A DNA stretch of 64,000 nt from assembly GCF_017876315.1 (NCBI RefSeq), contig NZ_JAGINU010000001.1, positions 62,001 through 126,000 of the forward strand, written 5' to 3'. Origin of the DNA: Pseudonocardia parietis (GTDB taxonomy: Bacteria; Actinomycetota; Actinomycetes; Mycobacteriales; Pseudonocardiaceae). Both the position numbers and the translations under genes were made by a program. The notes beneath the pieces were generated by a model. The model worked only from the letters and a program-made list of their open reading frames with translations, did not search any database and had not been told where the DNA came from. Shown piece after piece: positions 19,853 through 31,183 of this stretch. Every line of letters starts with the position of its first letter. The stretch's first letter is position 1.

Positions 19853-20704
19853 TCACGGGGTCTCCCAGGTCCGCCCGGTGATCCGCCGGTACACCTCGGC
19901 GTAGCGCTCCTGCACGACCGCCACGACCTCGTCGGGGACCTCGGGCCCCGGCGCGGTGCGGTCCCAGTCCAGGTTCGACGACCAGTCGCGCACGTACTGC
20001 TTGTCGAAGCTGAACTGCACGCGCCCGGGCTCGTAGGAGTCCGCGGGCCAGAACCGCGAGGAGTCCGGCGTGAGCACCTCGTCGCCCAGGACGATCTCCC
20101 CGGCCGGGTCCCGCCCGAACTCCAGCTTCGTGTCGGCGACGAGGATCCCGCCCCCCGCGGCCGACTCGGCACCGCGCCGGTAGACCTCGAGCGTCAGGTG
20201 GCGCAGCCGCTCGGCGGTGTGTGCCCCGAGCAGGTCCACGACGTCGTCGAAGGTCATGAACTCGTCGTGCTCCCCGACCGGCGCCTTCGTGGTCGGGGTG
20301 AAGATCGGCTCGGGCAGCTTCGAGCCCTCGACCAGACCGTCCGGGAGCCGCACGCCGGAGACGGTGCCGTCCTTCTGGTACTCCTTCAGGCCCAGGCCGG
20401 TGAGGTAGCCGCGGGCGATGCACTCCACCGGCAGCATCTCCAGCGGGCGGCAGCGCACGGCCCGCCCGGCGAACTCGTCCGGGAGGTCGTGCGTGCCGAG
20501 CACATGGTTTCCCACGAGGTCCGAGGTCCGGTCGAACCAGTACAGCGACAACGCGGTGAGGATCGCGCCCTTGTCGGGGACCGGTGTCGGCAGCACGACG
20601 TCGTAGATCGACAGCCGGTCGGACGCGACCAGCAGCAGCTCGGCCGGATCGACCGACTCGTCGAGGTAGAGCTCGCGGACCTTGCCGGAGTGGACGAGCT
20701 TCAC
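19853..20704 (-). CDS. purC: Phosphoribosylaminoimidazole-succinocarboxamide synthase
   Basis: SAICAR synthetase (283 residues) joins CAIR and aspartate using ATP. Signature parts are HSGKVRELY, VASDRLSIYDV, PVECIARGYLTG, LPEPIFTPTTKA and ILVADTKLEFG. It starts with GTG at 20704, which overlaps the purB stop (GTGA), so purB-purC is a coupled pair. Normal length. Confidence 0.97.
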   Translation of the reverse strand: MKLVHSGKVRELYLDESVDPAELLLVASDRLSIYDVVLPTPVPDKGAILTALSLYWFDRTSDLVGNHVLGTHDLPDEFAGRAVRCRPLEMLPVECIARGYLTGLGLKEYQKDGTVSGVRLPDGLVEGSKLPEPIFTPTTKAPVGEHDEFMTFDDVVDLLGAHTAERLRHLTLEVYRRGAESAAGGGILVADTKLEFGRDPAGEIVLGDEVLTPDSSRFWPADSYEPGRVQFSFDKQYVRDWSSNLDWDRTAPGPEVPDEVVAVVQERYAEVYRRITGRTWETP

Positions 20705-22119
20705 AGGATCCCTCCGGGGGTGTACTCAGCGGCTTCGGGGTGCTTCGCGGTGATCGCGGCGATCTTCTCGTTCACCGCCGCGACCTGCGCGGACGCACCC
20801 CCGGTGAACCGCAGCGGGTCGTCGAGCAGCCGGTCGAGCGTGCCGGCGGGGAGCCCGAGCCGGTCGTCGCCGGCCAGGCGCTGCAGCAGGTCGTTGTCGG
20901 ACTGGCCCTGCTCCCGCATCGCCAGCGCGACGCCGACCGCGTGCTCCTTGATCACCTCGTGCGCGGTCTCCCGGCCCACCCCGGCCCGCACGGCCGCCAT
21001 CAGCACCGCGGTCGTCGCGAGGAACGGCAGGTAGCGGTCCAGCTCGCGGGCGATCACCGCGGGGTAGGCGCCGAACTCGTCGAGGACCGTCAGCGTGGTC
21101 TCGTAGAGGCCGTCCAGGGCGAAGAACGCGTCGGGCAGCGCGACCCGGCGCACCACCGAGCAGCTGACGTCGCCCTCGTTCCACTGCGACCCGGCGAGGT
21201 CGGCGGTCATCACCGAGAGCCCGCGCAGGATCGTCATCAGCCCGTTGATGCGTTCCGCGGAACGCGCGTTCATCTTGTGCGGCATCGCGCTCGACCCGAC
21301 CTGGCCGGGGGCGAAGCCCTCGGTCGCGAGCTCGGCGCCTGCCATCAGGCGGATCGTCGTGGCCAGCGACGACGGCGCCGCGGCCAGCTGCACCAGCGCG
21401 GTGACGACGTCGTGGTCCAGCGAGCGCGGGTAGACCTGACCGACGCTGGTGAAGCCCTCGGCGAACCCGAGGTGCGCCGCGACCCGCTGCTCGAGGTCGT
21501 CCAGCTTCGCCTCGTCGCCGTCGAGGAGGTCCAGCATGTCCTGCGACGTGCCCATCGGGCCCTTGATCCCGCGCAGCGGGTAGCGCGAACGCAGGTCGGT
21601 CAGCCGGGCGTGCGCGACGAGCAGCTCGTCGGCGGCGGTGGCGAACCGCTTGCCCAGGGTGGTGGTCTGGGCGGCGACGTTGTGGCTGCGGCCGGCCATG
21701 ACCAGCTCTGCGTACTCCCCGGCGCGGCGACCGAGCCGGGCCAGTACCGCGACCGTCCGGTCGGCGACCAGCTCCAGCGAGAGCCGGATCTGCAGCTGCT
21801 CGACGTTCTCGGTGAGGTCGCGGCTGGTCATGCCCTTGTGCACGTGCTCGTGGCCGGCGAGGGCGTTGAACTCCTCGATGCGGGCCTTCACGTCGTGCCG
21901 GGTGACCCGCTCGCGGGCGGCGATCGAGCCGAGGTCGACCTGCTCCACGACGGCCTCGTAGTCGGCGACGGCCTGCTCCGGCACCTCGATGCCGAGGTCG
22001 CGCTGGGCGCGCAGCACCGCGATCCACAGCCGTCGCTCCAGCTGGATCTTGTACTCCGGGGACCAGAGGCGGACCAGCTCGGGACTCGCGTAGCGCGCGG
22101 CCAGCACGTTGGGAATCAC
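20701..22119 (-). CDS. purB: Adenylosuccinate lyase
   Basis: PurB (472 residues) splits SAICAR and adenylosuccinate, releasing fumarate. The superfamily signature GSSAMPHKMN ends near residue 284. Earlier landmarks are HEHVHKGMTSRDLTEN and MAGRSHNVAAQTTTLG, with the acid/base His residues. The GTG at 22119 (VIPNVLAARYASPE) is preferred, because TATCAT ends eight bases upstream and longer starts add unconserved residues. It is the first gene of the purB-purC pair, 53 bases from a TetR gene in the same direction. Confidence 0.96.
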   Translation of the reverse strand: MIPNVLAARYASPELVRLWSPEYKIQLERRLWIAVLRAQRDLGIEVPEQAVADYEAVVEQVDLGSIAARERVTRHDVKARIEEFNALAGHEHVHKGMTSRDLTENVEQLQIRLSLELVADRTVAVLARLGRRAGEYAELVMAGRSHNVAAQTTTLGKRFATAADELLVAHARLTDLRSRYPLRGIKGPMGTSQDMLDLLDGDEAKLDDLEQRVAAHLGFAEGFTSVGQVYPRSLDHDVVTALVQLAAAPSSLATTIRLMAGAELATEGFAPGQVGSSAMPHKMNARSAERINGLMTILRGLSVMTADLAGSQWNEGDVSCSVVRRVALPDAFFALDGLYETTLTVLDEFGAYPAVIARELDRYLPFLATTAVLMAAVRAGVGRETAHEVIKEHAVGVALAMREQGQSDNDLLQRLAGDDRLGLPAGTLDRLLDDPLRFTGGASAQVAAVNEKIAAITAKHPEAAEYTPGGIL

Positions 22120-22127
22120 GTGGCGCG

Positions 22128-22133
22128 ATGATA
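22128..22133 (-). promoter_or_regulatory. -10 box of purB, leaderless
   Basis: TATCAT on the minus strand is a near-perfect -10 and ends eight bases before the purB GTG; no ribosome site is present. Confidence 0.55.
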
Positions 22134-22172
22134 ATCGCTGCTCAGGGGCATCGGGCCGGTGGGAGCCCCGGC

Positions 22173-22745
22173 TCACACACCGATCGCCCCCCGGAGCGCC
22201 TCCCGCGCGATCGAGCGGGGGTCCGGCTCGGCCTCGATCAACGCGGTGAGCACGAGCCCGTCGACCAGGGCCGTCACCCGCCGCACCTCTCCCGGCGCGG
22301 GGCGCCGTCCGGCGGCCCGGGTGAGCGCCTCGTCGAGCAGGGCGTCGAACTCGACCCGCTGGTCCCGGAGCAGCCCGGCCAGGAACGGGCGCCGGCCCGA
22401 CCCGATCAGCCGCTCGAAGCGCCGGAGCACCGCGTCGAGCCCCTCGGTCCGCGAGCGGGGCCCGAGGAGGAGATCGAGGACGATCTCGTTCGGGTCGTCC
22501 CGCATGTCGAGACAGGCACGGGTGTCGGCCATCTCCTCCCGGGCCAGCTTGTCCAGACCCGCACCGACGAGCTCGTCCAGCGAGGAGAAGTAGTAGGTGG
22601 TCGCGGCCAGTGGCACCCCGGCCCGCTCGGCGACGGCCCGGTGCCGGATCGCGTCGAACCCGCCTTCGGCGAGCAGCCCGGCGGCGGCCGCGACGAGCAG
22701 CGCCCGCCGTCGCTCGCCCTTCTCGGTCTGTTTCGGCGCGGCCAT
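22173..22745 (-). CDS. TetR-family transcriptional regulator
   Basis: A 190-residue TetR regulator. The helix-turn-helix spans about 10-55 (LLAEGGFDAIRHRAVAERAG, then TTYYFSSLDELVGA). The ligand domain is helical and variable, so no effector can be named. It starts with ATG at 22745. It lies upstream of purB in the same direction, but purB appears to have its own promoter. Confidence 0.85.
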   Translation of the reverse strand: MAAPKQTEKGERRRALLVAAAAGLLAEGGFDAIRHRAVAERAGVPLAATTYYFSSLDELVGAGLDKLAREEMADTRACLDMRDDPNEIVLDLLLGPRSRTEGLDAVLRRFERLIGSGRRPFLAGLLRDQRVEFDALLDEALTRAAGRRPAPGEVRRVTALVDGLVLTALIEAEPDPRSIAREALRGAIGV

Positions 22746-22869
22746 CCGGCCATCCTGCCCGCGAGGTGGGCGTCCTCCGAACGAGATAGCGGCATCGTCC
22801 CGGGACGACGTGCAGGTATGCCCCGTCCCGTGACCCTTTCGTGACCCTCCCGTGTCGGTCGGGGAGCCG

Positions 22870-24054
22870 ATGAACGACACTGGTGGCGTGCGTCCGTCAC
22901 CTCGCAGCCGCCGACCGTCGCGCAGCTCGCTGCGTGCCGCCGTCCCCGACGACGAGCCGATCGATCTCCGCTCGGACACCGTGACGGCGCCGTCCGCGGC
23001 GATGCGCAGGGCGATGGCCGAGGCCGAGGTCGCCGACGACGTCCTCGACCGCGACCCCACCATGCGGGAGCTGGAGGAGCGCGTCGCGGGCCTGCTCGGT
23101 GCCGCCGACGCGCTGTGGACGCCGACCGGCTCGATGGCGAACCTGATCGCCCTGATGAGCCACCTCGGTCGCGGCGAGTCGTTCCTCGCCCCGCAGGGCG
23201 CGCACGTCCTCGACTTCGAGCTGGGCACGGCGGCCTGGCTGGCCGGTGGGATGCCGCGCCCGCTCCCGCACGACGGCGGGCCCGGCAAGGTCACCCCGCA
23301 CGCCGTGCGCCGCGCGGCCGCCGACGCCGCCGACGCCACCTACGCCTCGCTGCGCACGGCGCTGCTCTGCCTGGAGAACACGCACAACTCCGCGGGCGGG
23401 ACGGTCACCGCACCCGAGGAGCACGCCTCGGTCGCCGCGGCGGCGCGGGCCGCCCGGCTCGCGGTGCACCTCGACGGCGCCCGGTTGTGGAACGCCGCCG
23501 TCGCGCTCGGGGTGCCGCCCGGGGCGCTGACGGTCGGCGCGGACACCGTGTCGGTCTGCCTGAGCAAGGGGCTCGGCGCGCCGGTCGGGTCGGTCGTCGC
23601 CGGATCGGTCGAGTTCGTGGAGCACGCGCGACGGCTGCGCAAGATGCTGGGCGGCGGCGTCCGGCAGGGCGGGGTGCTGGCCGCGACCGGCCTGGTCGCG
23701 CTCGAGGGCGTCGAGCGGCTCGCCGAGGACCACGCACTCGCCACGACGCTCGCCACCGGGCTGCGCGAGCGCGGCTGGCGGGTCCGGGAGCCGCAGACGA
23801 ACATCGTGCTGGTCGACGTGGCCGACCTGCGCGGGACGATCTCCGCGTTCGCCGAGACCGGCGTGCTGGCCGGCGCGATCGGCGGGAAGCTCCGGCTGAT
23901 GACCCACCGGGACGTCACGGAGAAGCACATCTCGGCGGCCCTGGGCCGGATCGGTGAGGTCGGCCCGGCCAGCACCGGGTCGCCGGGCGCTCCGCCCGCC
24001 CAGTTCTCCCGCCGCGACATTCCGGGACCGTCCGAGCGCAGCGCGCTGCGCTGA
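22870..24054 (+). CDS. Low-specificity threonine aldolase (PLP lyase)
   Basis: A PLP-dependent fold-type I aldolase of the beta-eliminating-lyase family that cleaves threonine/allo-threonine to glycine and acetaldehyde. DLRSDTVTAPSAAMRRAM opens the conserved part. VHLDGARLWNAAVAL carries the PLP Asp, and SKGLGAPVGS the Schiff-base lysine (Lys233 counted from this start). The start is uncertain: ATG 22870, GTG 22852 and GTG 22888 are all in frame, and homology begins only about 30 residues in. The Pro/Ser-rich tail after GRIGEVG is not conserved. Confidence 0.85.
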   Translation: MNDTGGVRPSPRSRRPSRSSLRAAVPDDEPIDLRSDTVTAPSAAMRRAMAEAEVADDVLDRDPTMRELEERVAGLLGAADALWTPTGSMANLIALMSHLGRGESFLAPQGAHVLDFELGTAAWLAGGMPRPLPHDGGPGKVTPHAVRRAAADAADATYASLRTALLCLENTHNSAGGTVTAPEEHASVAAAARAARLAVHLDGARLWNAAVALGVPPGALTVGADTVSVCLSKGLGAPVGSVVAGSVEFVEHARRLRKMLGGGVRQGGVLAATGLVALEGVERLAEDHALATTLATGLRERGWRVREPQTNIVLVDVADLRGTISAFAETGVLAGAIGGKLRLMTHRDVTEKHISAALGRIGEVGPASTGSPGAPPAQFSRRDIPGPSERSALR

Positions 24055-24079
24055 GCGGGTTCGCCGGGGCGCGGCGCGC

Positions 24080-25264
24080 TCAGACCCAGGCCCGCAGGCG
24101 GGCCAGCGCCTCCTCGATGCCCTCGGACGTACCGGCGCAGGAGAAGCGCACGTATCCCCCACCGTCCACCGGGTCGAAGTCGGCGCCCGGCGCGACGGCG
24201 ACCCCGGTCTCGGCGAGCAGCCGGTAGGTCAGCGCCATCGAGTCCTCGCCGCCGCGGAGCAGGTGCGCGACGTCGGCGTAGACGTAGAACGCACCGTCGG
24301 CGGGGGCCAGCCGGTCGATGCCGATCTCCGGCAGCCCGGCGAGCAGCAGGTCGCGGTTGTGGCCGTAGCGCACGACGTGCGCGTCCGCCTCGGCGTAGCT
24401 CGCCTCGTCGAACGCGGCCAGCGCGGCGTGCTGGGGCAGCGCGGGCGGGCAGACGGTGAAGTTCCCGGCCAGTCCCTCGACGGTGCGCCGCAGCCGCGGC
24501 GGACACACCAGCCAGCCCAGTCGCCAGCCGGTCATCGAGAAGTACTTGGAGAACGAGTTCACCAGCACCGCCTCGCGGGAGGACTCCCACGCACACGTGG
24601 TCGCCGGGCTGCCCGGGAACGTGATGCCGTGGTAGATCTCGTCGCTGACCAGCTGGATCCCGCGCTCCTCGCAGTACGACGCCAGCGCCGCCAGCTCATC
24701 CGGCTCGATCACCGTGCCGGTGGGGTTCGCCGGGCTGGCCAGGATCAGGCCCTTCACCGGCTCGTCGAGCTCCTCGAGCATCTGCACGGTCGGCTGGAAC
24801 CGCGTCGCCGGCCCGCAGGGCAGCTCGACGACCTCGCAGCCCAGCGCGGCGAGGATGTTGCGGTAGCACGGGTAGCCGGGGCGGGCCATCGCGACGCGGT
24901 CGCCCGCATCGAAGGCGGCCAGGAACGCCAGCAGGAACCCTCCGGAGGAACCGGTGGTCAGCACCACGTCACCGGGATCGACGTCCAGGTCGCGGGTGCG
25001 GCGGTAGTGCCCGGCAACGGCCTCGCGCAGCTCCGGGATGCCCGGTGCGACCGTGTAGCCGAGGACCTCGGAGTTCAGCGCCTCCGCGGCGGCGGCACGG
25101 ACCGGTTCGGGAGCCGGGGTGGACGGCTGCCCGGCGGAGAGGTTGAGCAGGTCGCCGTGGGTCCGGGCCCGCTCGGCGGCGGCGGCCCACACGTCCATGA
25201 CGTGGAACGGGGCGACGGCGGCGCGAGCCGCGACGGTGAGCTGGGCTGCGGGCGATCCGGTCAC
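24080..25264 (-). CDS. PLP-dependent class I/II aminotransferase
   Basis: A 394-residue fold-type I aminotransferase. LSAGQPSTPAPEPV, LASPANPTGTVI and VSDEIYHGITF are the standard motifs. Lys240 in NSFSKYFSMTGWRLGW binds PLP, and the C-terminal Arg lies in YVRFSCAG. The keto-acid partner cannot be told from sequence; aspartate/alanine-type enzymes are closest in style. It starts with GTG at 25264 with TACGCT eight bases upstream, so the transcript is probably leaderless. Confidence 0.9.
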   Translation of the reverse strand: MTGSPAAQLTVAARAAVAPFHVMDVWAAAAERARTHGDLLNLSAGQPSTPAPEPVRAAAAEALNSEVLGYTVAPGIPELREAVAGHYRRTRDLDVDPGDVVLTTGSSGGFLLAFLAAFDAGDRVAMARPGYPCYRNILAALGCEVVELPCGPATRFQPTVQMLEELDEPVKGLILASPANPTGTVIEPDELAALASYCEERGIQLVSDEIYHGITFPGSPATTCAWESSREAVLVNSFSKYFSMTGWRLGWLVCPPRLRRTVEGLAGNFTVCPPALPQHAALAAFDEASYAEADAHVVRYGHNRDLLLAGLPEIGIDRLAPADGAFYVYADVAHLLRGGEDSMALTYRLLAETGVAVAPGADFDPVDGGGYVRFSCAGTSEGIEEALARLRAWV

Positions 25265-25272
25265 GGTCGATG

Positions 25273-25278
25273 AGCGTA
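25273..25278 (-). promoter_or_regulatory. -10 box of the aminotransferase gene, leaderless
   Basis: TACGCT on the minus strand ends eight bases before the GTG; there is no ribosome site. The same hexamer and spacing occur before purD. Confidence 0.5.
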
Positions 25279-25331
25279 GGCGGCCGGGTACGCGCGCCCG
25301 GCCGGGCGCCCCCGGCCGGGCGCGCGGGGTG

Positions 25332-25541
25332 TCACTGCGCCGCGAACCCCAGCGCGTCGACGACGGCGCCGACCTGCGCGCTGGTGGTCGCCACGGTGTC
25401 GTCGAGGTACTCGGCGATCGGGGTGATCTCGGCGGCCTGGGCCGAACCGCTGAACGCCAGGGTGGCCAGCGGCGCGGCGACGACGGCGCCCACGAGGGTC
25501 AGGGCACGACGACGACGGGCCGGCCGGGGAGCGTTGGCCAT
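25332..25541 (-). CDS. Small secreted protein of unknown function
   Basis: A 69-residue protein with a clear signal peptide: RRRR at 9-12, a hydrophobic core, then SGSAQA-AE with the cleavage expected at about residue 36-37. The mature part is only about 33 residues, acidic and without cysteines, ending LGFAAQ. AGGAGG seven bases before the ATG is an excellent ribosome site, so it is surely translated. No family is recognised. The 233 bases upstream (to purD) hold no other gene. Confidence 0.65.
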   Translation of the reverse strand: MANAPRPARRRRALTLVGAVVAAPLATLAFSGSAQAAEITPIAEYLDDTVATTSAQVGAVVDALGFAAQ

Positions 25542-25774
25542 GATGGATCCTCCTGTGGTCCCGGGAGCGCCGGTTGCGCTCCCGTGCCACGGACGATTCA
25601 CCGCCGCGCCGGTCCCGATCAATCGTCGGCGTCCGGTTTCACCGCGTCTTCACGAGTTCTCCACACGGCCGCGGACACCGGGGCCCGTTGCATCGAGAAC
25701 CTGCAGATCAGCCGGGCAACAGGGTCGATCAGACGAGCGTCACTACGCCATACGGCCGTAACGCCGGTGCAACA

Positions 25775-27043
25775 TCAGACCTGGGCGACCGGAATGCTGA
25801 TCTCCCCGCGTTCCGCACGGAGACCGATGTCGGTGCGGTGGTGCGCCCCGGCGAGGTGCACCGGCTCGAGCCGCGCGTACGCGTCGGCCCGGGCCGCCGC
25901 CAGGTCCGGGCCGGTCCCGACGACCGACAGCACCCGCCCGCCGGAGGAGACGACCGCACCGTCCTCCCGGCGCCGAGTGCCCGCGTGCAGCACGCCGTCG
26001 CCCTCCGCACCGGTGATCACGTCACCGAGCCGCGGGGTGCTCGGGTAGCCCTCGGCGGCGACCACGACGGTCACCGCGGAGCCGTCCGCCCACTCCAGCG
26101 GTGGCTGCTCGGCGAGCGTGCCGGTGGCCGTCGCGTGCAGCAGCCGGGCCAGCGAGGTGCGCAGCAGCGCCAGCACCGCCTGGGTCTCCGGGTCGCCGAA
26201 CCGGCAGTTGAACTCGATCACCGCCGGGCCCTGCGAGGTCAGGGCCAGCCCGGCGTAGAGCAGCCCGGAGAACGGGGTGCCGCGGTTCTCGAGCGCGACC
26301 GCGACCGGGCGGACGATCCGATCGACCAGGTCGTCGGCCAGCTCCTCGCCGGCCCACGGCAGCGGGCAGTAGGCCCCCATGCCGCCGGTGTTCGGGCCCG
26401 AGTCGCCGTCGCCGACCCGCTTGAAGTCCTGCGCCGGCAGCAGCGGGACCACCGTGCTGCCGTCGACGAGACAGAACAGCGACGCCTCGGGGCCGTCCAG
26501 GAACGACTCCAGCAGCGCCGGGTGGCCGGCGTCGAGCAGGCCGAGGGCGTGCGCCCGGGCGACCTCGACGTCGGTGGAGACGACGACACCCTTGCCGGCT
26601 GCCAGGCCGTCGTCCTTCACGACGTACGGCGGGGTGAACACGCCCAGCGCGGTGTCGAGGTGCGCCGGGTTGTCCACCACGACCGAGGAGGCCGTCGGGA
26701 CCCCCGCGGAACTCATCACCGACTTCGCGAAGGCCTTGGAGCCCTCGATCCGGGCGGCCTCCCTGCTGGGCCCGAAGCACGGGATGCCGGCTGCCCGCAC
26801 CGCGTCCGCGGCACCGTTGACCAGGGGCACCTCCGGACCGATGACGACCAGATCCGCCTGCCAGGACTGCGCGAGCGACACGACGGCGTCGTTGTCGGTC
26901 ACGTCCAGCCCCACCTGTTCGGCGACGGCCGCCGTCCCCGCGTTTCCGGGGGCGCAGGCCAGGGCCGTCACCTCCGGATCCTGCGCCAAGGACACCCCGA
27001 TGGCGTGCTCACGCGCGCCGCTACCCACGACCAGGACTCGCAC
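25775..27043 (-). CDS. purD: Phosphoribosylamine-glycine ligase (GAR synthetase)
   Basis: PurD (422 residues), an ATP-grasp enzyme, joins phosphoribosylamine with glycine, the second purine step. [13 protein letters not shown] opens the N-domain. Further landmarks are [15 protein letters not shown] (ATP-grasp), [10 protein letters not shown] and [11 protein letters not shown] with its metal ligands. Monofunctional, usual length. It starts with GTG at 27043, predicted leaderless. Confidence 0.97.
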   Translation of the reverse strand: MRVLVVGSGAREHAIGVSLAQDPEVTALACAPGNAGTAAVAEQVGLDVTDNDAVVSLAQSWQADLVVIGPEVPLVNGAADAVRAAGIPCFGPSREAARIEGSKAFAKSVMSSAGVPTASSVVVDNPAHLDTALGVFTPPYVVKDDGLAAGKGVVVSTDVEVARAHALGLLDAGHPALLESFLDGPEASLFCLVDGSTVVPLLPAQDFKRVGDGDSGPNTGGMGAYCPLPWAGEELADDLVDRIVRPVAVALENRGTPFSGLLYAGLALTSQGPAVIEFNCRFGDPETQAVLALLRTSLARLLHATATGTLAEQPPLEWADGSAVTVVVAAEGYPSTPRLGDVITGAEGDGVLHAGTRRREDGAVVSSGGRVLSVVGTGPDLAAARADAYARLEPVHLAGAHHRTDIGLRAERGEISIPVAQV

Positions 27044-27051
27044 GGTCGTCG

Positions 27052-27057
27052 AGCGTA
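27052..27057 (-). promoter_or_regulatory. -10 box of purD, leaderless
   Basis: TACGCT on the minus strand ends eight bases before the GTG of purD, with no ribosome site between. Confidence 0.5.
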
Positions 27058-27113
27058 TCTGCGCACGTCCGGGGGCGGAGAACCGGCATCCCGTCCGTGC
27101 CGGTCAGTGCCGG

Positions 27114-28061
27114 TCAGTGCCCGGCGTGGTCCAGATGAGCGCGGAGCAGGCTCGTGACCTGCTCCGGACGTTCCTGGTGCGGGAAGTGCCCGGTCGCCGG
27201 CAGCGCGTGGTGGGTGAACCCGGCCCCGGCGAACCGGCCGGTGCGACGCATCGTCGCGTCGAGCACGCACGGGTCGTCGGCGCCGTGCACCTGCAGCACC
27301 GGGACGGTGACGGGGCCTGCGACGGCCCGGGCGAACCGGTGGCCGTCCGGGCGGGCCTGGGAACGCACCGACCACCGGTAGTACTCCAGGCTGCAGTGGG
27401 CGACCGTGGAGATCCTCATCGCCTCCCGGTTCCGGGCGACGGTGCCGGCGAAGTCCGCGGTCGACGCCCAGTCCGTGCCCGCCCAGGCCCGCATGATCCG
27501 CTCGACGCGGGCGCCCCCGTCGGCCCGCAGCGACCGCTCCGGCAGCCGCGGGAGCTGGAACCCGGCCATGTAGCGGCTGGCCCGGCCCTGGCCGAGCGGG
27601 TCGCGCAGCAGCGAGTCGCGCATCGTGGTGGGGTGCGGGGCGCCGAGCCCGGTCAGCGAGGCCACCAGCCGCGGGTGCAGCGCGGCGACGCTCCACCCGA
27701 TCGCGGCCCCCCAGTCGTGCCCGACGACGTGTGCCCGCCGCTCCCCCAGCGCCCGGACCAGACCGGCACAGTCACCGGCCAGGGTCCACAGGTCGTAGCC
27801 GCGCGGGGTCTTGTCGGTGTCGCCGTAGCCGCGCAGGTCGGGGGCGACGGCGCGGAAGCCGGCGTCGCCGAGGGCGAGCAGCTGGTGGCGCCAGGTCCAC
27901 CAGAACTCGGGGAAGCCGTGCAGCAGGACGACGAGCGGCCCGTCCGCCGGGCCGTACTCGGCGAGGTGGATGCGGATGCCGTTGGCCGACACCGCGCGGT
28001 GCGTCCACGGGCCCGGCACCCGGACCACCGACGGGTCCGGCACGGCGCCCCGGAGGGTCAC
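27114..28061 (-). CDS. Epoxide-hydrolase-like alpha/beta hydrolase
   Basis: A 315-residue alpha/beta hydrolase of the epoxide hydrolase/dehalogenase class. HGFPEFWWTWRHQ at 48-60 is the oxyanion HGxP motif, and Asp116 in VVGHDWGAAIG is the nucleophile. The charge-relay acid lies in VHGADDPCV and the His in ATGHFPHQE near 291. The tyrosines of the cap are consistent with epoxide opening. It corresponds by context to mycobacterial EphE (Rv3670), which also adjoins a holin-X gene (Rv3669). It starts with GTG at 28061, six bases after that gene's stop, so the two form an operon. Confidence 0.88.
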   Translation of the reverse strand: MTLRGAVPDPSVVRVPGPWTHRAVSANGIRIHLAEYGPADGPLVVLLHGFPEFWWTWRHQLLALGDAGFRAVAPDLRGYGDTDKTPRGYDLWTLAGDCAGLVRALGERRAHVVGHDWGAAIGWSVAALHPRLVASLTGLGAPHPTTMRDSLLRDPLGQGRASRYMAGFQLPRLPERSLRADGGARVERIMRAWAGTDWASTADFAGTVARNREAMRISTVAHCSLEYYRWSVRSQARPDGHRFARAVAGPVTVPVLQVHGADDPCVLDATMRRTGRFAGAGFTHHALPATGHFPHQERPEQVTSLLRAHLDHAGH

Positions 28062-28067
28062 CGCAGG

Positions 28068-28595
28068 TCAGCCCGCAGCAGCGTGCCGCCCCGAGGAGGC
28101 GTCGGTCAGCTCACGGACGTTCTCCCGGTCACCACCCTTGCCGCGCTGGGCCAGCACCTGGGCGGAGTCCTTGAGCGAGTCGATGGTCCGCTCGGGCTTG
28201 CGGATCTTGCGGACCCGCAGGTAGCCGAGGAAGCCGAAGATCCCCGCCGTCAGCAGCATCACCAGGAAGGTGATCCCGAACCCGGCCGCGCGGTTGAGCC
28301 ACAGCGACAGGAACTCGGCGAGGGTGAAGAAGAGGTAGAACAGGCTGAAGAGCCCGATCACCGCGGCGATCACGAAGAAGACGCTGCCCTGCACGCCCTT
28401 CTTCACCTCGGCCGTGACCTCGGCCTTGGCGAGCTCCACCTCGGAACGCACCAGGGTGGACAGGTGCGTGGTGACGTCCTTGGCGAGGGCCCCGAGGGAC
28501 GCGTCGCGCGGCCCCGGCTCCGGTGTGAGCGGAATGGAGGGCAGGACGGGCGGAACCTCCGCGTTGCCGGACTGGCTGTTGCTGGCCACCGTCAT
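28068..28595 (-). CDS. Actinobacterial holin-X family membrane protein
   Basis: A 175-residue protein of the actinobacterial Holin-X (phage holin superfamily III) family. The hydrophilic N-terminus holds the conserved helix LAKDVTTHLSTLVRSEVELAKAEV. Two membrane helices follow (about 72-98 and 104-126), then the basic RVRKIRKPER tail. A chromosomal gene in conserved synteny, not a prophage remnant. The start is uncertain by two codons: GGAGG lies almost against the ATG at 28595 but seven bases before a GTG at 28589, so the latter may be used. The function is not established. Confidence 0.82.
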   Translation of the reverse strand: MTVASNSQSGNAEVPPVLPSIPLTPEPGPRDASLGALAKDVTTHLSTLVRSEVELAKAEVTAEVKKGVQGSVFFVIAAVIGLFSLFYLFFTLAEFLSLWLNRAAGFGITFLVMLLTAGIFGFLGYLRVRKIRKPERTIDSLKDSAQVLAQRGKGGDRENVRELTDASSGRHAAAG

Positions 28596-28722
28596 CCCTC
28601 CTGCGCCTCGGTCCCCGGTACCTGTCCCCCGGACGGCCGTCGTTCGGTGAGCCGTCATCGTGCCACGGGGACCCGAGGCCTGCTCGGCTGCGCCACGCCG
28701 TCCCCGTCCGGACGATCGGACC

Positions 28723-29160
28723 TCACTCGTCCGGACGCCCGCGCAGCTTCTTGATGTCCCCGCGCCGGGTCTTCGCGTCGAGCCGCCTGCGCTTCGACCC
28801 CTTGGTCGGACGGGTGGGCCGACGGGTCCGCGGGCCGGCCGCGGTCGCCTCCCCCAGGACCGCCGCGAGCCGCTGCCGCGCCGCCTCCCGGTTGCGCAGC
28901 TGGCTGCGGTGCTCGGCGGCGGTGATCGTGAGGACACCGTCGGCCAGCCGGTTCCGCAACCGCTCCAGGGCCCGCTCGCGCAGGTCGGCGGGAACGCTCG
29001 GCGAGCCCGCGACGTCGAAGGACAGCTCGACCCGGGAGTCGGTCGTGTTCACACCCTGCCCGCCCGGCCCGGACGCACGGGAGAACCGCCACCGCAGCTC
29101 CCGCTCGGGCACGACGAACCCCCGCCGCACCCGCACCCCGCCGTCCGCACCGCCGTCCAC
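28723..29160 (-). CDS. arfB: Alternative ribosome-rescue factor ArfB (YaeJ-like peptidyl-tRNA hydrolase)
   Basis: A 145-residue stalled-ribosome rescue factor. The release-factor-like GGQ at 33-35 (SRASGPGGQGVNTTDSRVE) hydrolyses peptidyl-tRNA. The Lys/Arg-rich tail from about 112 on (RPTRPTKGSKRRR) is the part that enters the empty mRNA channel of stalled ribosomes. The length fits the family. It starts with GTG at 29160. It lies downstream of acs with 46 bases between. Confidence 0.92.
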   Translation of the reverse strand: MDGGADGGVRVRRGFVVPERELRWRFSRASGPGGQGVNTTDSRVELSFDVAGSPSVPADLRERALERLRNRLADGVLTITAAEHRSQLRNREAARQRLAAVLGEATAAGPRTRRPTRPTKGSKRRRLDAKTRRGDIKKLRGRPDE

Positions 29161-29206
29161 GCCACCATTGTGGTGCGGACGGCGGCCCGTCGGGCCTCGG
29201 GACGGG

Positions 29207-31183
<1,977 letters not shown>

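Noticed and set aside
19840..19860. Missing sequence or misassembly where the SorC and purC stops abut
   Set aside because: Both proteins end at normal family length, so the zero-base convergent junction looks genuine.
28068..28595. Prophage remnant because of the holin-type protein
   Set aside because: Holin-X genes are chromosomal in actinobacteria and the neighbours keep the usual core order; no integrase, capsid or lysin gene is present.
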